From Prevotellamassilia timonensis (GTDB lineage Bacteria > Bacteroidota > Bacteroidia > Bacteroidales > Bacteroidaceae), in contig NZ_LT629845.1 of NCBI RefSeq assembly GCF_900106785.1, positions 862,778-926,777 of the forward strand: a stretch of DNA of 64,000 nt. The letters run 5' to 3'. The number at the start of each line of letters is the position of its first letter. Within the stretch, counting starts at the first letter, position 1. The notes under the pieces are model-generated. The model searched no databases. It was given only the letters and a program-made list of their open reading frames with translations, and was not told the DNA's origin. Made by a program: the position numbers and the translations under genes. Of this stretch, positions 56,650 through 64,000 are shown in pieces.

Positions 56650-57378
56650 TATGGTAAACTAAAGACGTATGGCGACTTGACCCCCAAGAACATTCTTGCC
56701 TTTGACCGATGGCTGCACAATGGCGAGCGGAGTGACGTTACCATCTATGGCTACCACAAACGCCTGAAGAAATGGGTGGGCGAACTGGCACGATTGGACG
56801 AAATACCGCGCAATCCTTACAAAATTGTGAGTGTTACCCGTGGCAAGAGCAAAGAACGCCAACCTCTGCTCGAACCCGAATTGAAGAAAATGCGTGACTA
56901 TCCCTTTGATGGAAAGTTGGAACGGGTGCGCGACCTCTTCATCTTCTCCGCTTACACAGGTCTTGCATTCTGCGATGTGCAGAACTTTGACTATCAGTCC
57001 ATGACAGTGAAGGAGGGTGATTTGGTTTTCATTGATGGAAACCGCATCAAGACCGATACAAAGTTCTTCACCCCTATCCTTGCCCCTGCCATGGAAGTGT
57101 TGAAGAAATATGACTTCAACTTGCCCAAAATTTCCAACCAAAAGGCAAATGATTACCTTCACTTGATACAAGCACAGCTTGGCATCAAGAAGAATTTGAC
57201 CTTCCACGTAGCCCGCCACAGCTTTGCCACACTCGCCTTGGCGCATGATGTCCCCATCGAAAATGTAGCCCGAATGCTCGGACATGAGGACATTCGGACC
57301 ACACAGATTTACGCAAAGGTTTTGCGTACCACCATCGAGCGCCATGCCACCGCACTCCAAGGCGCCATTATCTAAGCT

Positions 57379-59322
57379 TTATTCATCATCTAAAACACGA
57401 TAAAACGTGCCTTTCAATAGCTGCGACATTCCACTCTCCTTGAATGTCGCAGTTATTTTTTCGCATACATACTTGCCTCCCCTTATATAAAATAAGGCAC
57501 GTGGGTTGGGCAAAGTATCAGACAAGAACGAAAACTGATACTTCTTCTTGCCATCTATTTTGTATAACACTTCGCGTTTCTCCTCCCACATTCCCTCATT
57601 CAAGCGAAGTGAAAAAGGCGTGACGAAAGCCTGGAACTCATCTGAGACTTCCACAAAATCCACCACAGGGTGCGGCATATACGGCTTGAAGTACTGCACC
57701 CCGTTCCAAAAGCCCATATATATTTGGTCAAAGTAAGCGTCTGTGTTCTTGTTCTCCCCCTTGGCAATGGTACGGCTTGCCGCACCTTGCGCCAAATCAC
57801 CTGCATCGTAGTCAATGGTGTTGGCTGATGTTGAACTGCCAAACACACGATCAGTACGATTACCACTTGAAGAACCGCTCCCATCTTCTGTCAGTGTCCA
57901 ATTCTCACTGCTTCCCATCTCGCCACAATTTATGAAAAGCATATTGCCGTGACTGTCCCCCGTCCCCTCAATCCAAGCTGGCACAATTTTCAGTTCCAAA
58001 TCCTCTGCATTCTTGTCCGCAAAGCGTTCCCCATAGGCATTGACGGGGAGCAAACGATTATAATAGCGATACCACTTCGTTTTCGTCTTGTCTGAAAAGC
58101 CCGAAGTACCCTCCATCACAAACTCCGACTTGTAGCAGTACATGACAAAGTACGTGCGGTTTTCCTTGACATAAAACAATTTGTGTCCATCAGAGCCATA
58201 TTTGTAGCCACGCACATACTGCGTGCTGCTGGCGTTCGGTCTTGTTTGCCTTGTGTACACCCCACTTATTTTAAGCGACTTTGCCGCCTCCAACAAATCT
58301 GCCATTTTATCATAAACCTTGGCATCCTTGCCATATTTGCGAATGTACCAATCACACGAATGGTACGCCCAAAGCAAACTGCCATTGTCCTCATACTTCA
58401 CATTCACGCTACCCAAGTATTCCGACTTGTCCTCCTGCGTGACTTGGGTGGTATAACTGTCCACCACCTTGTCCAACAGAACCTCATCTGCTTCCGTGGC
58501 AATGGCATCAGAAAATTTGAAAGAAATCGTTTTCTGTTTGTGGTTGATGGTGAAATCCCCAAACAGAAACTTCTCCAACTCTTCAAAGAACTCCGTCAGC
58601 GTCCAATGTGGCAAAGCAAGCGCAAAGTTATAAGCACCCCATGCCGCAGGCAAGGTGTTGCATATAAGGAGATTAACAAAGGCAGAGTTTTCCAACGCCA
58701 TGAAATTCCACTTATAACCCACCTGCTTGCATATTCTGTAAAGGATATACAGCAAGTATGGCTGAAACGACAAAGCCTGTGCTCCCTTTTGCGCATTGGT
58801 TTCATGCGGCCAAATAAATTCATTTTTGTCTGCACTCCACACCATTTCATTTTGAATGTTCCCCGAGGTGTTATTCACCCAGGGCAACGGGATCCAGAAA
58901 TTATCAGGGTATGGGCGCATATCGTCCATGCAATGCCCTGCAACCGCCACTCGGCTTGTGGGATAACCCAAATCCAGTTCATTCAAATAAATATCGTCGA
59001 ATGTCTCATCAAAGTTTTGCTCACTGCGTCCCTCCAAAAATTGCGTCTTGACTTCCACATCTGATATTTCCGTAATGGTGATGGTGCCACTCCGATAAAA
59101 GTCACGATCGCGAATTTCACAATCGAACACCACCTTGTTCTTTGCCACATCTGCGCGGTGGATATGCCCAAAAATCGCTATATTTTGGGCACACCCTCGC
59201 AAAGGGAAAGTAATCGTCAGCGTATAGCTGTCACTTCCCGTAAACAATCTATTCTCGGCAATGAAGTCAAACGATGTGCCTTCCTTCAATACGGCTTGTT
59301 TATTGTTGATGATGATTTCCAT
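57379..59322 (-). CDS. Phage tail/baseplate-associated protein
   Basis: A 647-residue protein of the type encoded after the tape-measure gene in Bacteroidales prophages. It opens with MEIIINNKQAVLKEGTSFDF and is rich in aromatic and beta-strand sequence (KKYQFSFLSDTLPNPRALFY near the end), with no signal peptide or membrane segment. It probably forms part of the tail tip or baseplate. It is the last gene of the phage block on the minus strand, facing the integrase with only 3 bp between the stop codons. The frame is full and appears intact, unlike its neighbours. Confidence 0.65.
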   Translation of the reverse strand: MEIIINNKQAVLKEGTSFDFIAENRLFTGSDSYTLTITFPLRGCAQNIAIFGHIHRADVAKNKVVFDCEIRDRDFYRSGTITITEISDVEVKTQFLEGRSEQNFDETFDDIYLNELDLGYPTSRVAVAGHCMDDMRPYPDNFWIPLPWVNNTSGNIQNEMVWSADKNEFIWPHETNAQKGAQALSFQPYLLYILYRICKQVGYKWNFMALENSAFVNLLICNTLPAAWGAYNFALALPHWTLTEFFEELEKFLFGDFTINHKQKTISFKFSDAIATEADEVLLDKVVDSYTTQVTQEDKSEYLGSVNVKYEDNGSLLWAYHSCDWYIRKYGKDAKVYDKMADLLEAAKSLKISGVYTRQTRPNASSTQYVRGYKYGSDGHKLFYVKENRTYFVMYCYKSEFVMEGTSGFSDKTKTKWYRYYNRLLPVNAYGERFADKNAEDLELKIVPAWIEGTGDSHGNMLFINCGEMGSSENWTLTEDGSGSSSGNRTDRVFGSSTSANTIDYDAGDLAQGAASRTIAKGENKNTDAYFDQIYMGFWNGVQYFKPYMPHPVVDFVEVSDEFQAFVTPFSLRLNEGMWEEKREVLYKIDGKKKYQFSFLSDTLPNPRALFYIRGGKYVCEKITATFKESGMSQLLKGTFYRVLDDE

Positions 59323-59387
59323 AAAAAATGCGCTACAATGTTATTAAACAAAGTAACGCATAAATAGTATAATAGGAAAAGACCTTA

Positions 59388-60032
59388 TCAAGCTAAAGCT
59401 GTCAGCATCGATATTACAATTATAGCTATTGCTCCAATAGTAAGCCATACAAGCAAAGAAGTATCAGAACTACTACTCTCGATTTTTATCGGTTTCGTAT
59501 CTTCGTTAGCTACATGTTGTTGTACAGAGGCAGTGCTTGAAGTGCTATTAGATTTTGAAGATAAAAGATTCTTCTTTTGTTCTTCATATTCATCTTTGTT
59601 AATTGCACCAGAATCAAGCAAACCTTTTAGCTTAACAAGACTATCAATAACCTCCTCAGAAGATGGTGTTACACTAACTTCTTGCTCTTTAGGCATGTTA
59701 GATAGTTCTTTAGAAACAGCTGCAATTATCTTTTCTATGTTTCGTCTATTTTTTCCCAAATCGTTAGCACCGCCAAACATTATTCCTGTTTTGGGCGTTG
59801 ACATAACTTTCATAGTTGTTCTATTTGGGGTAATTGAGACAAGTTGAATAGGGATATTTTCTCCCCAACTTGCCAAACTTATACCTGATTTTAGGACAAC
59901 TCTTCCTGAAAGTTCATCTGCACTATCAAGTGAGAATGAATCTAACTTTTTTATCGCAGCCATTAACGCTTTGAATACAGTATTCTGTGAGAATGGATAT
60001 TCTACAGAACCTTCATGATCTACTAAACTCAT
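59388..60032 (-). CDS. SHOCT domain protein with C-terminal membrane anchor
   Basis: A 214-residue protein. The N-terminal ~100 residues form a beta-rich domain of unknown type. A SHOCT helix pair follows (VIDSLVKLKGLLDSGAINKDEYEEQKK, about 128-155), then a Ser-rich linker and a C-terminal membrane helix (LLVWLTIGAIAIIVISMLTAL). SHOCT domains often promote oligomerisation. ATG 60032 is chosen over an upstream ATG that overlaps the tape-measure remnant. It is inserted between tail genes, so it may be a prophage cargo gene. Confidence 0.7.
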   Translation of the reverse strand: MSLVDHEGSVEYPFSQNTVFKALMAAIKKLDSFSLDSADELSGRVVLKSGISLASWGENIPIQLVSITPNRTTMKVMSTPKTGIMFGGANDLGKNRRNIEKIIAAVSKELSNMPKEQEVSVTPSSEEVIDSLVKLKGLLDSGAINKDEYEEQKKNLLSSKSNSTSSTASVQQHVANEDTKPIKIESSSSDTSLLVWLTIGAIAIIVISMLTALA

Positions 60033-60069
60033 AATTCTTAATTTTTTCTGCAAAGGTAATAAATACCTT

Positions 60070-61082
60070 TTATTTCCGCTTTGATTTAGGAGACTTGTTG
60101 CGCATGAGTGTATCATACTCATCTTGCGCCTGTTTGATGCCCGTGTCCCCTGTCACTGTGTTCACGGTGACAAAAGGCTCATTCAATCGTTTGCTCAACT
60201 GCGACATGGTTCTCTCATAACGGCTGAGTACAGCTGCACTCTGTGCCAAAGCTGCCGAAGCTACATTATCCGTGGGGGTCTGAATAATTACAGGTTGCGG
60301 TGAAGGCGAAGCCACCGCACCTGTTCCCACAATTGTTCGTGAGACATCACCGGCTCGCAAGGATCCGATGGTGTTAGTCCTTTGTGCATAGTCCAAAGCG
60401 TTAATCAAAGGTCTTGCCACAGGTGATGCGAGCAACTTTTGCGATGCCACCCATTCCCCGGCATGAACTACGCCTACTTCTTCATTTACTCTGCCTTGCG
60501 GAGTAAAACCACCTTGCGCATATCCTTGTGCCTCACTTGCCTGTTGTTGTTTTTCAGATGTGCAGTATAAGTAGCCGCTCCCGTGTCCATGGCACGTCCT
60601 TCACGTCCACCCACAAAATTTGATGAAGCATTGATTTGCTTGTCCTTCTCAATCGCATCATCAGCCTCTTTCAATTCCATTGCAAGTTTCGCCTTCTCCT
60701 TGCCAATCTCTTTGAGCAAATCTTTGGCACCTTCCAACTCATATTTCTTGGCAAGAGAGTTCAGATAGTCGTCCAAGGCTTTCTTGTTCTCCATGTATTT
60801 ACCCGTGGTCGCGTCCAACTGCGCATTGTAGTTCGGGATAATTTTGTTCAGCGCATTGACCGCCTTTTGGCGATCGTCAAGCGACAACTTTTCATCCTTA
60901 GCCACCTTAATCAAGGCTTCGATTTTGTTTTTCTCCTCCACAATACCCTCCTGACCTTTCTGTCTGACTTCTGCAAGCGCTTTCTCTGATGCACTCATCT
61001 CGTTCATCTTTGAAAGGGTCTTGTAAATGCCATATCCCAAAGCCACAGCTGCTGCGAGCAAAATGCCCCAACCACTTGCCAA
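60070..61082 (-). pseudogene. Tail tape-measure protein, frameshifted and N-terminally deleted
   Basis: Two adjacent frames are parts of one phage tape-measure protein. The first (61082-60486) has a membrane-like segment GWGILLAAAVALGYGIY, then long coiled-coil helices (KALAEVRQKGQEGIVEEKNK). The second (to 60070) continues GFTPQGRVNEEVG...LASPVARPLINALDYAQ. Adding one A to the run after HLK (near 60550) joins them in frame, so a one-base loss has broken the gene. The N-terminal several hundred residues are missing, and the upstream frame closes at once. Confidence 0.8.
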
Positions 61083-61264
61083 CTAATGCTCATGCCGAGC
61101 GTACCACAAAAAAACACGGAAGCGGGGTAAAAGCTCCGTGCCTTTTGTAATAAACGAAAAGTTCCGTTGACTATTCCTCTTCCGAGCAGAAGTGAACATA
61201 AAAAGCATGGTACAATCATCTATTTCAGATGAGCGTACCATGCTCTTTATTCCTTCAGACAATC

Positions 61265-61888
61265 TTATTTTTTGTCCAAAAGTCCATCAAATGTTTTGAT
61301 CAGCGCAAATGGGTCTGCATAGAAAGACTTTGAGTCAAGTTCCTTGATAACGGGTTTCATTACAGGAAAATCCTTGAAGACCAATTTGAGTTCTGCTCTC
61401 CAACCAACCGCCGCACTCATCCAAAAAGCGCGAGCTACATCTTCGTTCTTCAACTTGAAGTAGAGCATACCTCCCGTACCTGTCAGTTGAAGGGTCTTAG
61501 TGTTGGTCTGCGTGGAAATGTTGTGAACATATCCCGTGACGTTCTTACCTTCATAAACTACCTGCAAAAACACAGGGTCGCTATAAGGTTTCGGATTCTT
61601 GTTCCACACATTGGGTAACGCTTTTTGCGCTTTCGAAGCCTCAAAGGTGTACCATTTCTGGCTTTTGTCATCGTAAACACGAAGATTTTTTACCTCTGTG
61701 GATTTGTAGGTTTTCTTTTCCCCCTTGGCGTCTTTCACCTTAATAGAGTTTGCATCATCAACAGAGAACAAGGTTCTGGTAGTACCTTTCACGACCTTGC
61801 CATCTGTAAGTGTGACCTCTACCTTAGTCTGTGCTTGTGCAAAGACGCAAAACAAACAAGCAAGAAGCATGAATAGAGTCTTTCTCAT
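61265..61888 (-). CDS. Secreted protein, paralogue of 48323-49003
   Basis: A 207-residue protein with signal peptide (MLLACLFCVFAQAQ, cleavage near residue 20). Motifs run parallel to those of the protein at 48323-49003: LTDGKVVKGTTR, KKTYKSTEVKNLRVY, NPKPYSDPVFLQVVYEGKNVTGY, and FP.M...I near the end. No named family is recognised. It lies upstream of the tape-measure remnant. Both copies sit in prophage debris, suggesting phage-borne cargo proteins (morons). Confidence 0.7.
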   Translation of the reverse strand: MRKTLFMLLACLFCVFAQAQTKVEVTLTDGKVVKGTTRTLFSVDDANSIKVKDAKGEKKTYKSTEVKNLRVYDDKSQKWYTFEASKAQKALPNVWNKNPKPYSDPVFLQVVYEGKNVTGYVHNISTQTNTKTLQLTGTGGMLYFKLKNEDVARAFWMSAAVGWRAELKLVFKDFPVMKPVIKELDSKSFYADPFALIKTFDGLLDKK

Positions 61889-61979
61889 ATCATAAAAATT
61901 AGTAGTTAAACATGCATTTGCAAATATATAGATATATTTCTACCCCCCCAAAAAATAATGATATTTTTTATGCCACAGA

Positions 61980-62150
61980 TTATTCCTCTTCATCGTCCGA
62001 GTCACCCGTAATCAGATTGATGCCGAATTGATCCACCAACTTCTGGTAGTCAAAACAATAGCTACGTGCCGATCGAGAGAGTTTAAAAGTGGGCGTGATT
62101 TTTGAAGAAATCCGCGTTTTGTTAAGTAGTAGCAAAAAAAAAGCATTGAT
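61980..62150 (-). pseudogene. C-terminal fragment of a possible phage gene
   Basis: A minus-strand frame without a start codon ends in LVDQFGINLITGDSDDEEE (stop 61980-61982). The acidic C-terminus and position ahead of the tape-measure remnant suggest a former small tail-assembly protein. This rests on position and composition only. Confidence 0.35.
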
Positions 62151-62866
62151 ACAGACGTCTTTAGGGGATTGTTAAGGGGTTTCCCCTTAACCCCTCCGTC
62201 GGAAGCCCCCCCGACCGCCCTACATCGTCAAACCACGCCCCCCACGACAAAACGGAATATGTAAACATATCTTAAATAGCACCCTCGTTTGAGTTCCTTC
62301 GCCCCGACAAAAGTCCCCAAAACGCACGAATGCCGAAATGGTTGAACACATTGAAAAGGAAGAAAAGGAAACCAATGCACACACCACACCCACACAACAA
62401 AATACACCCCGAAGTTTCGCAAATACCACGATTGCACACTCCAAGTTTCCCATGTGCATAGATGCCAAGTTTCCGCACGCTCTAATTTGCACCCCGAAGT
62501 TTCACAATGCGCCCAAATCCAAGGTCTCGGACTATCTAAAACGACCCTCCGAGTTTCGCAATGTCTACCTCAATCCCAAACTTACACTTTGCTGTTTCCG
62601 AGCCTTCAAAATCACCTTTTAAGTTCTCAAAAAGTAACAAAACGACACCCCCCGAGTTCCTTTATACTCATGAAGTTCGGGAGTTTCTGACTATCCAACG
62701 ACCCCAATGCACCCGACCAAACACCCACACCACACCCCCGAAGTCTTTCGGGGTCTCTGATAGCCTCCAAAATCCGCTACCTTTCAAGGGAAAATTTCAC
62801 ACCTTGGGGTCTCGACCTCCCACCGCCCGCGCCACCGCCAACGAGCACCACATTCTTCTGACATCA
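62151..62866. other. C-rich gap with degenerate repeats
   Basis: There is no supported gene in ~700 bases. A perfect palindrome GTTAAGGGG-ttt-CCCCTTAAC lies near 62174-62194. Downstream (62405-62770) short motifs recur at irregular spacing, such as GAAGTTTC(G/A)CAA and CTGACTATCnAACGACCCC. Open frames here are Pro/Thr-rich and carry no recognisable domain. Confidence 0.5.
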
Positions 62867-63269
62867 TCAGTTTCTGCGCCTCACGCAGTACAATGTAGCC
62901 TTGCTGCTGCGTCGGCGCGGCACTTGCAGCTGCACCAATTCACGCCTCAGGGCCACGGCAGTGAACTCCTCCTTTGTCCGTCTGGTCGCGCCGTTGCACT
63001 TCGGGCGTGCGATCAAGCACATTATAGCGAAAGTCGCATAGTTCGTCCATAAGGCTGAAGGCTTGTTCTGTCAGACCGCGGTTCGTGGTGTTGCCAGTTG
63101 TTTGCGGTGCACAGTCAGTGTCGTTGCCCATGCTTTTTTGCGGTTGGGGTGTTTCAGCGTTTTTACTTTGTGGTTCCGGACTCTGTCCGATAGCGTCTAT
63201 CAGTTTGTCAACGCCACGTTTCACAATGGCATCGGCATAGCGCAGCATTCTGTTAAGCATTCGTTTCAT
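62867..63269 (-). pseudogene. VapE-like gene, internally deleted copy
   Basis: A relative of the gene at 26145-27512 that keeps the N-terminal ~105 codons (MKRMLNRMLRYADAIVKRG...VQRRDQTDKG) and the last ~40 codons. About 960 bp of the NTPase core are deleted. The junction lies at GGACA, present on both sides of the deletion in the intact copy. The fusion is out of frame and stops early. The promoter and leader are kept. Confidence 0.88.
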
Positions 63270-63808
63270 GGTAGTCATACAATTTGGTTCAAAAGTGCTG
63301 CAAAGGTAACACCAAGGCACTGCACCCATCAAAAAAAGTGTACAATTTGTACACAAATATTTGCTCCCTCCCCGTCTGCCTACTTGTAAAAGAGTGTGTG
63401 CACTTTTACTGTCATCTTACACTTTTTGCACATAACAAATTGATACACAGATGTTTCAAGAGTGTAAGATGATTTCAAAGTATCTTACACACTCCTGCAC
63501 ACATCTTACACACCTTACCCCGCTGCCGCGCAGTCAACATGGACGTATGCAGTAGATAAAACGGCATAGGGACGTAGAACAATCTGTCGGAGTGACAGAC
63601 TTTTCTGTTCCCCTATGCCGTGATACTGTTCTCCCGTGCTTGTATCGTGTGGCAGCGTGAGGGTTGTGTAGGTCGCGTGTAGGTGGTATTGGTAACATCT
63701 TACACTAAGTAAAATATTGACAATCAATGAGTTTCAGCGTGTTAGTGTAAGATGTAAGATACTCGGCAAGTAAAGCTTTTGTAGTATTGTAAAGGTCCCG
63801 TAAGCATT
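63270..63808 (-). repeat. Iteron-rich leader, copy 2
   Basis: Inverted copy of 25590-26144 with many scattered substitutions. It keeps the GTGTAAGAT/ATCTTACAC repeats, the long ACGGCATAGG stem (about 63558-63620), GTGTACAAATTGTACAC-like dyad sequences near 63340, and the promoter box. Confidence 0.8.
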
Positions 63809-63990
63809 AAACGCTACCACCAAATGCAAGCACTAATGGGGGCGACGCGTCTTGCGGGCTTTAAGGCAAAGGCTCATACACTAAACACAAAGGCTCTGCA
63901 CTAATTACATGCCTGTCTGTGAATCTTTGCCTTGATGCCCGACGCGAGACGCGTCGCCCCCATTAGTGCTTGCGTTTTGTGGTAGCGTTT
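63809..63990. repeat. ~180-bp palindromic element at the window end
   Basis: Outer arms (63809-63851 and 63948-63990) are near-perfect complements, running from AAACGCTACCAC to GACGCGTC. The pairing continues imperfectly inward (CTTGCGGGC... and ...GCCCGACGCGAG). Its sequence differs from the palindromes at 25.2 and 27.6 kb. Confidence 0.85.
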
Positions 63991-64000
63991 TTTGCAGACT

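Larger units (their letters stand above)
55096..57375 (+). pseudogene. Tyrosine integrase interrupted by an IS
   Basis: One site-specific recombinase gene split by the element at 55503-56649. Its N-terminal part (55096-55502) has an arm-binding/SAM-like region (RVVFDRKKQVAKKGCGCLDV, DFIAYCEQALAAEDI). The C-terminal part (from 56658) has the catalytic domain: Arg in FSAYTGLAFCDV (where Arg is replaced by Leu/Ala), HVARHSFATLAL with His-x-x-Arg, and the Tyr in TTQIYAKV. The replaced first Arg may itself matter. Removing the IS and one TATGGTAA restores VKTYGKLKTYGDL. Without excision the integrase is inactive. Confidence 0.85.

Noticed and set aside
47888-62150. A complete prophage
   Set aside because: No portal, capsid, lysis or replication genes are visible. 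The terminase and tape-measure genes are broken, and core genes separate the two blocks.
62338-63052. Plus-strand open frames in the C-rich segment
   Set aside because: They are low-complexity Pro/Thr/His-rich readings without start signals, and the last part is antisense to the VapE relic.
54648-64000. Second attachment site (repeat of the tRNA-Arg 3' end)
   Set aside because: No copy of the tRNA 3' end was found downstream within the window, so the limits of the element cannot be set.

Overview
The window looks like a chromosomal stretch of a Bacteroidales bacterium, most likely Prevotellaceae (Prevotella or Segatella-like). The grounds are Bacteroidetes-type promoters (TTG, then TAnnTTTG) ahead of several genes, Bacteroidetes versions of core genes (rlmN, pdxA, nadC, nadD, gmk, a YicC-type nuclease, thiD), Bacteroidales-style phage and IS genes, and a lipid cluster of a kind reported as common in Prevotella. 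The genus is an inference.

Layout. (1) 1-17.7 kb, minus strand: a five-gene operon transcribed leftward. An XRE repressor sits behind an operator-overlapped promoter, followed by a DrmD-like SNF2 helicase, a 1648-aa N6-adenine methylase, a Fic protein and a sacsin-like GHKL ATPase. It resembles a DISARM or RL-type anti-phage island. The last gene is broken twice, by a +1 frameshift near 6.54 kb and by an ISAon1-type IS at 2-1620. (2) 18-25.1 kb: a plus-strand accessory run with an EVE/PUA-like protein, an orphan VbhA-type antitoxin, a metallophosphoesterase fragment, thioredoxin, HAD, a decayed YccF gene, DUF1294, a membrane protein, GNAT, an AlkZ-related protein, a Nim-like protein, AlkD and an RNase-H-like protein. 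(3) 25.2-27.9 kb: a GC-richer VapE/primase-helicase-like gene with an iteron-rich leader, bracketed by two ~370-bp near-perfect palindromes. A deleted copy of the gene and its leader lies at 62.9-63.8 kb, beside another large palindrome.

(4) 28-47.7 kb: mostly core genome. ROK kinase, an envelope trio (YtxH, holin-like, small protein), a SPOR lipoprotein, rlmN-pdxA, a five-gene phospholipid head-group cluster (nucleotidyltransferase, ATP-grasp, CDP-alcohol phosphatidyltransferase, flippase-like, HAD), fabD, a GH13 enzyme, two tandem initiator tRNAs in duplicated transcription units, a DnaJ protein, nadC, a C69 peptidase and hrpB. (5) 47.9-51.3 kb: a small prophage relic (terminase genes and a secreted protein) plus IS relics, between short direct repeats. 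(6) 51.6-54.7 kb: core genes yicC-gmk-nadD (minus), thiD (plus) and tRNA-Arg. (7) 54.9-62.2 kb: a tyrosine integrase next to tRNA-Arg, split by an IS982-type element with an 8-bp target duplication, then decayed phage tail genes and a paralogue of the secreted protein in (5).

The dominant theme is decay. Both the defence operon and the prophage segments carry frameshifts, IS insertions and deletions, while the core genes between them are intact.
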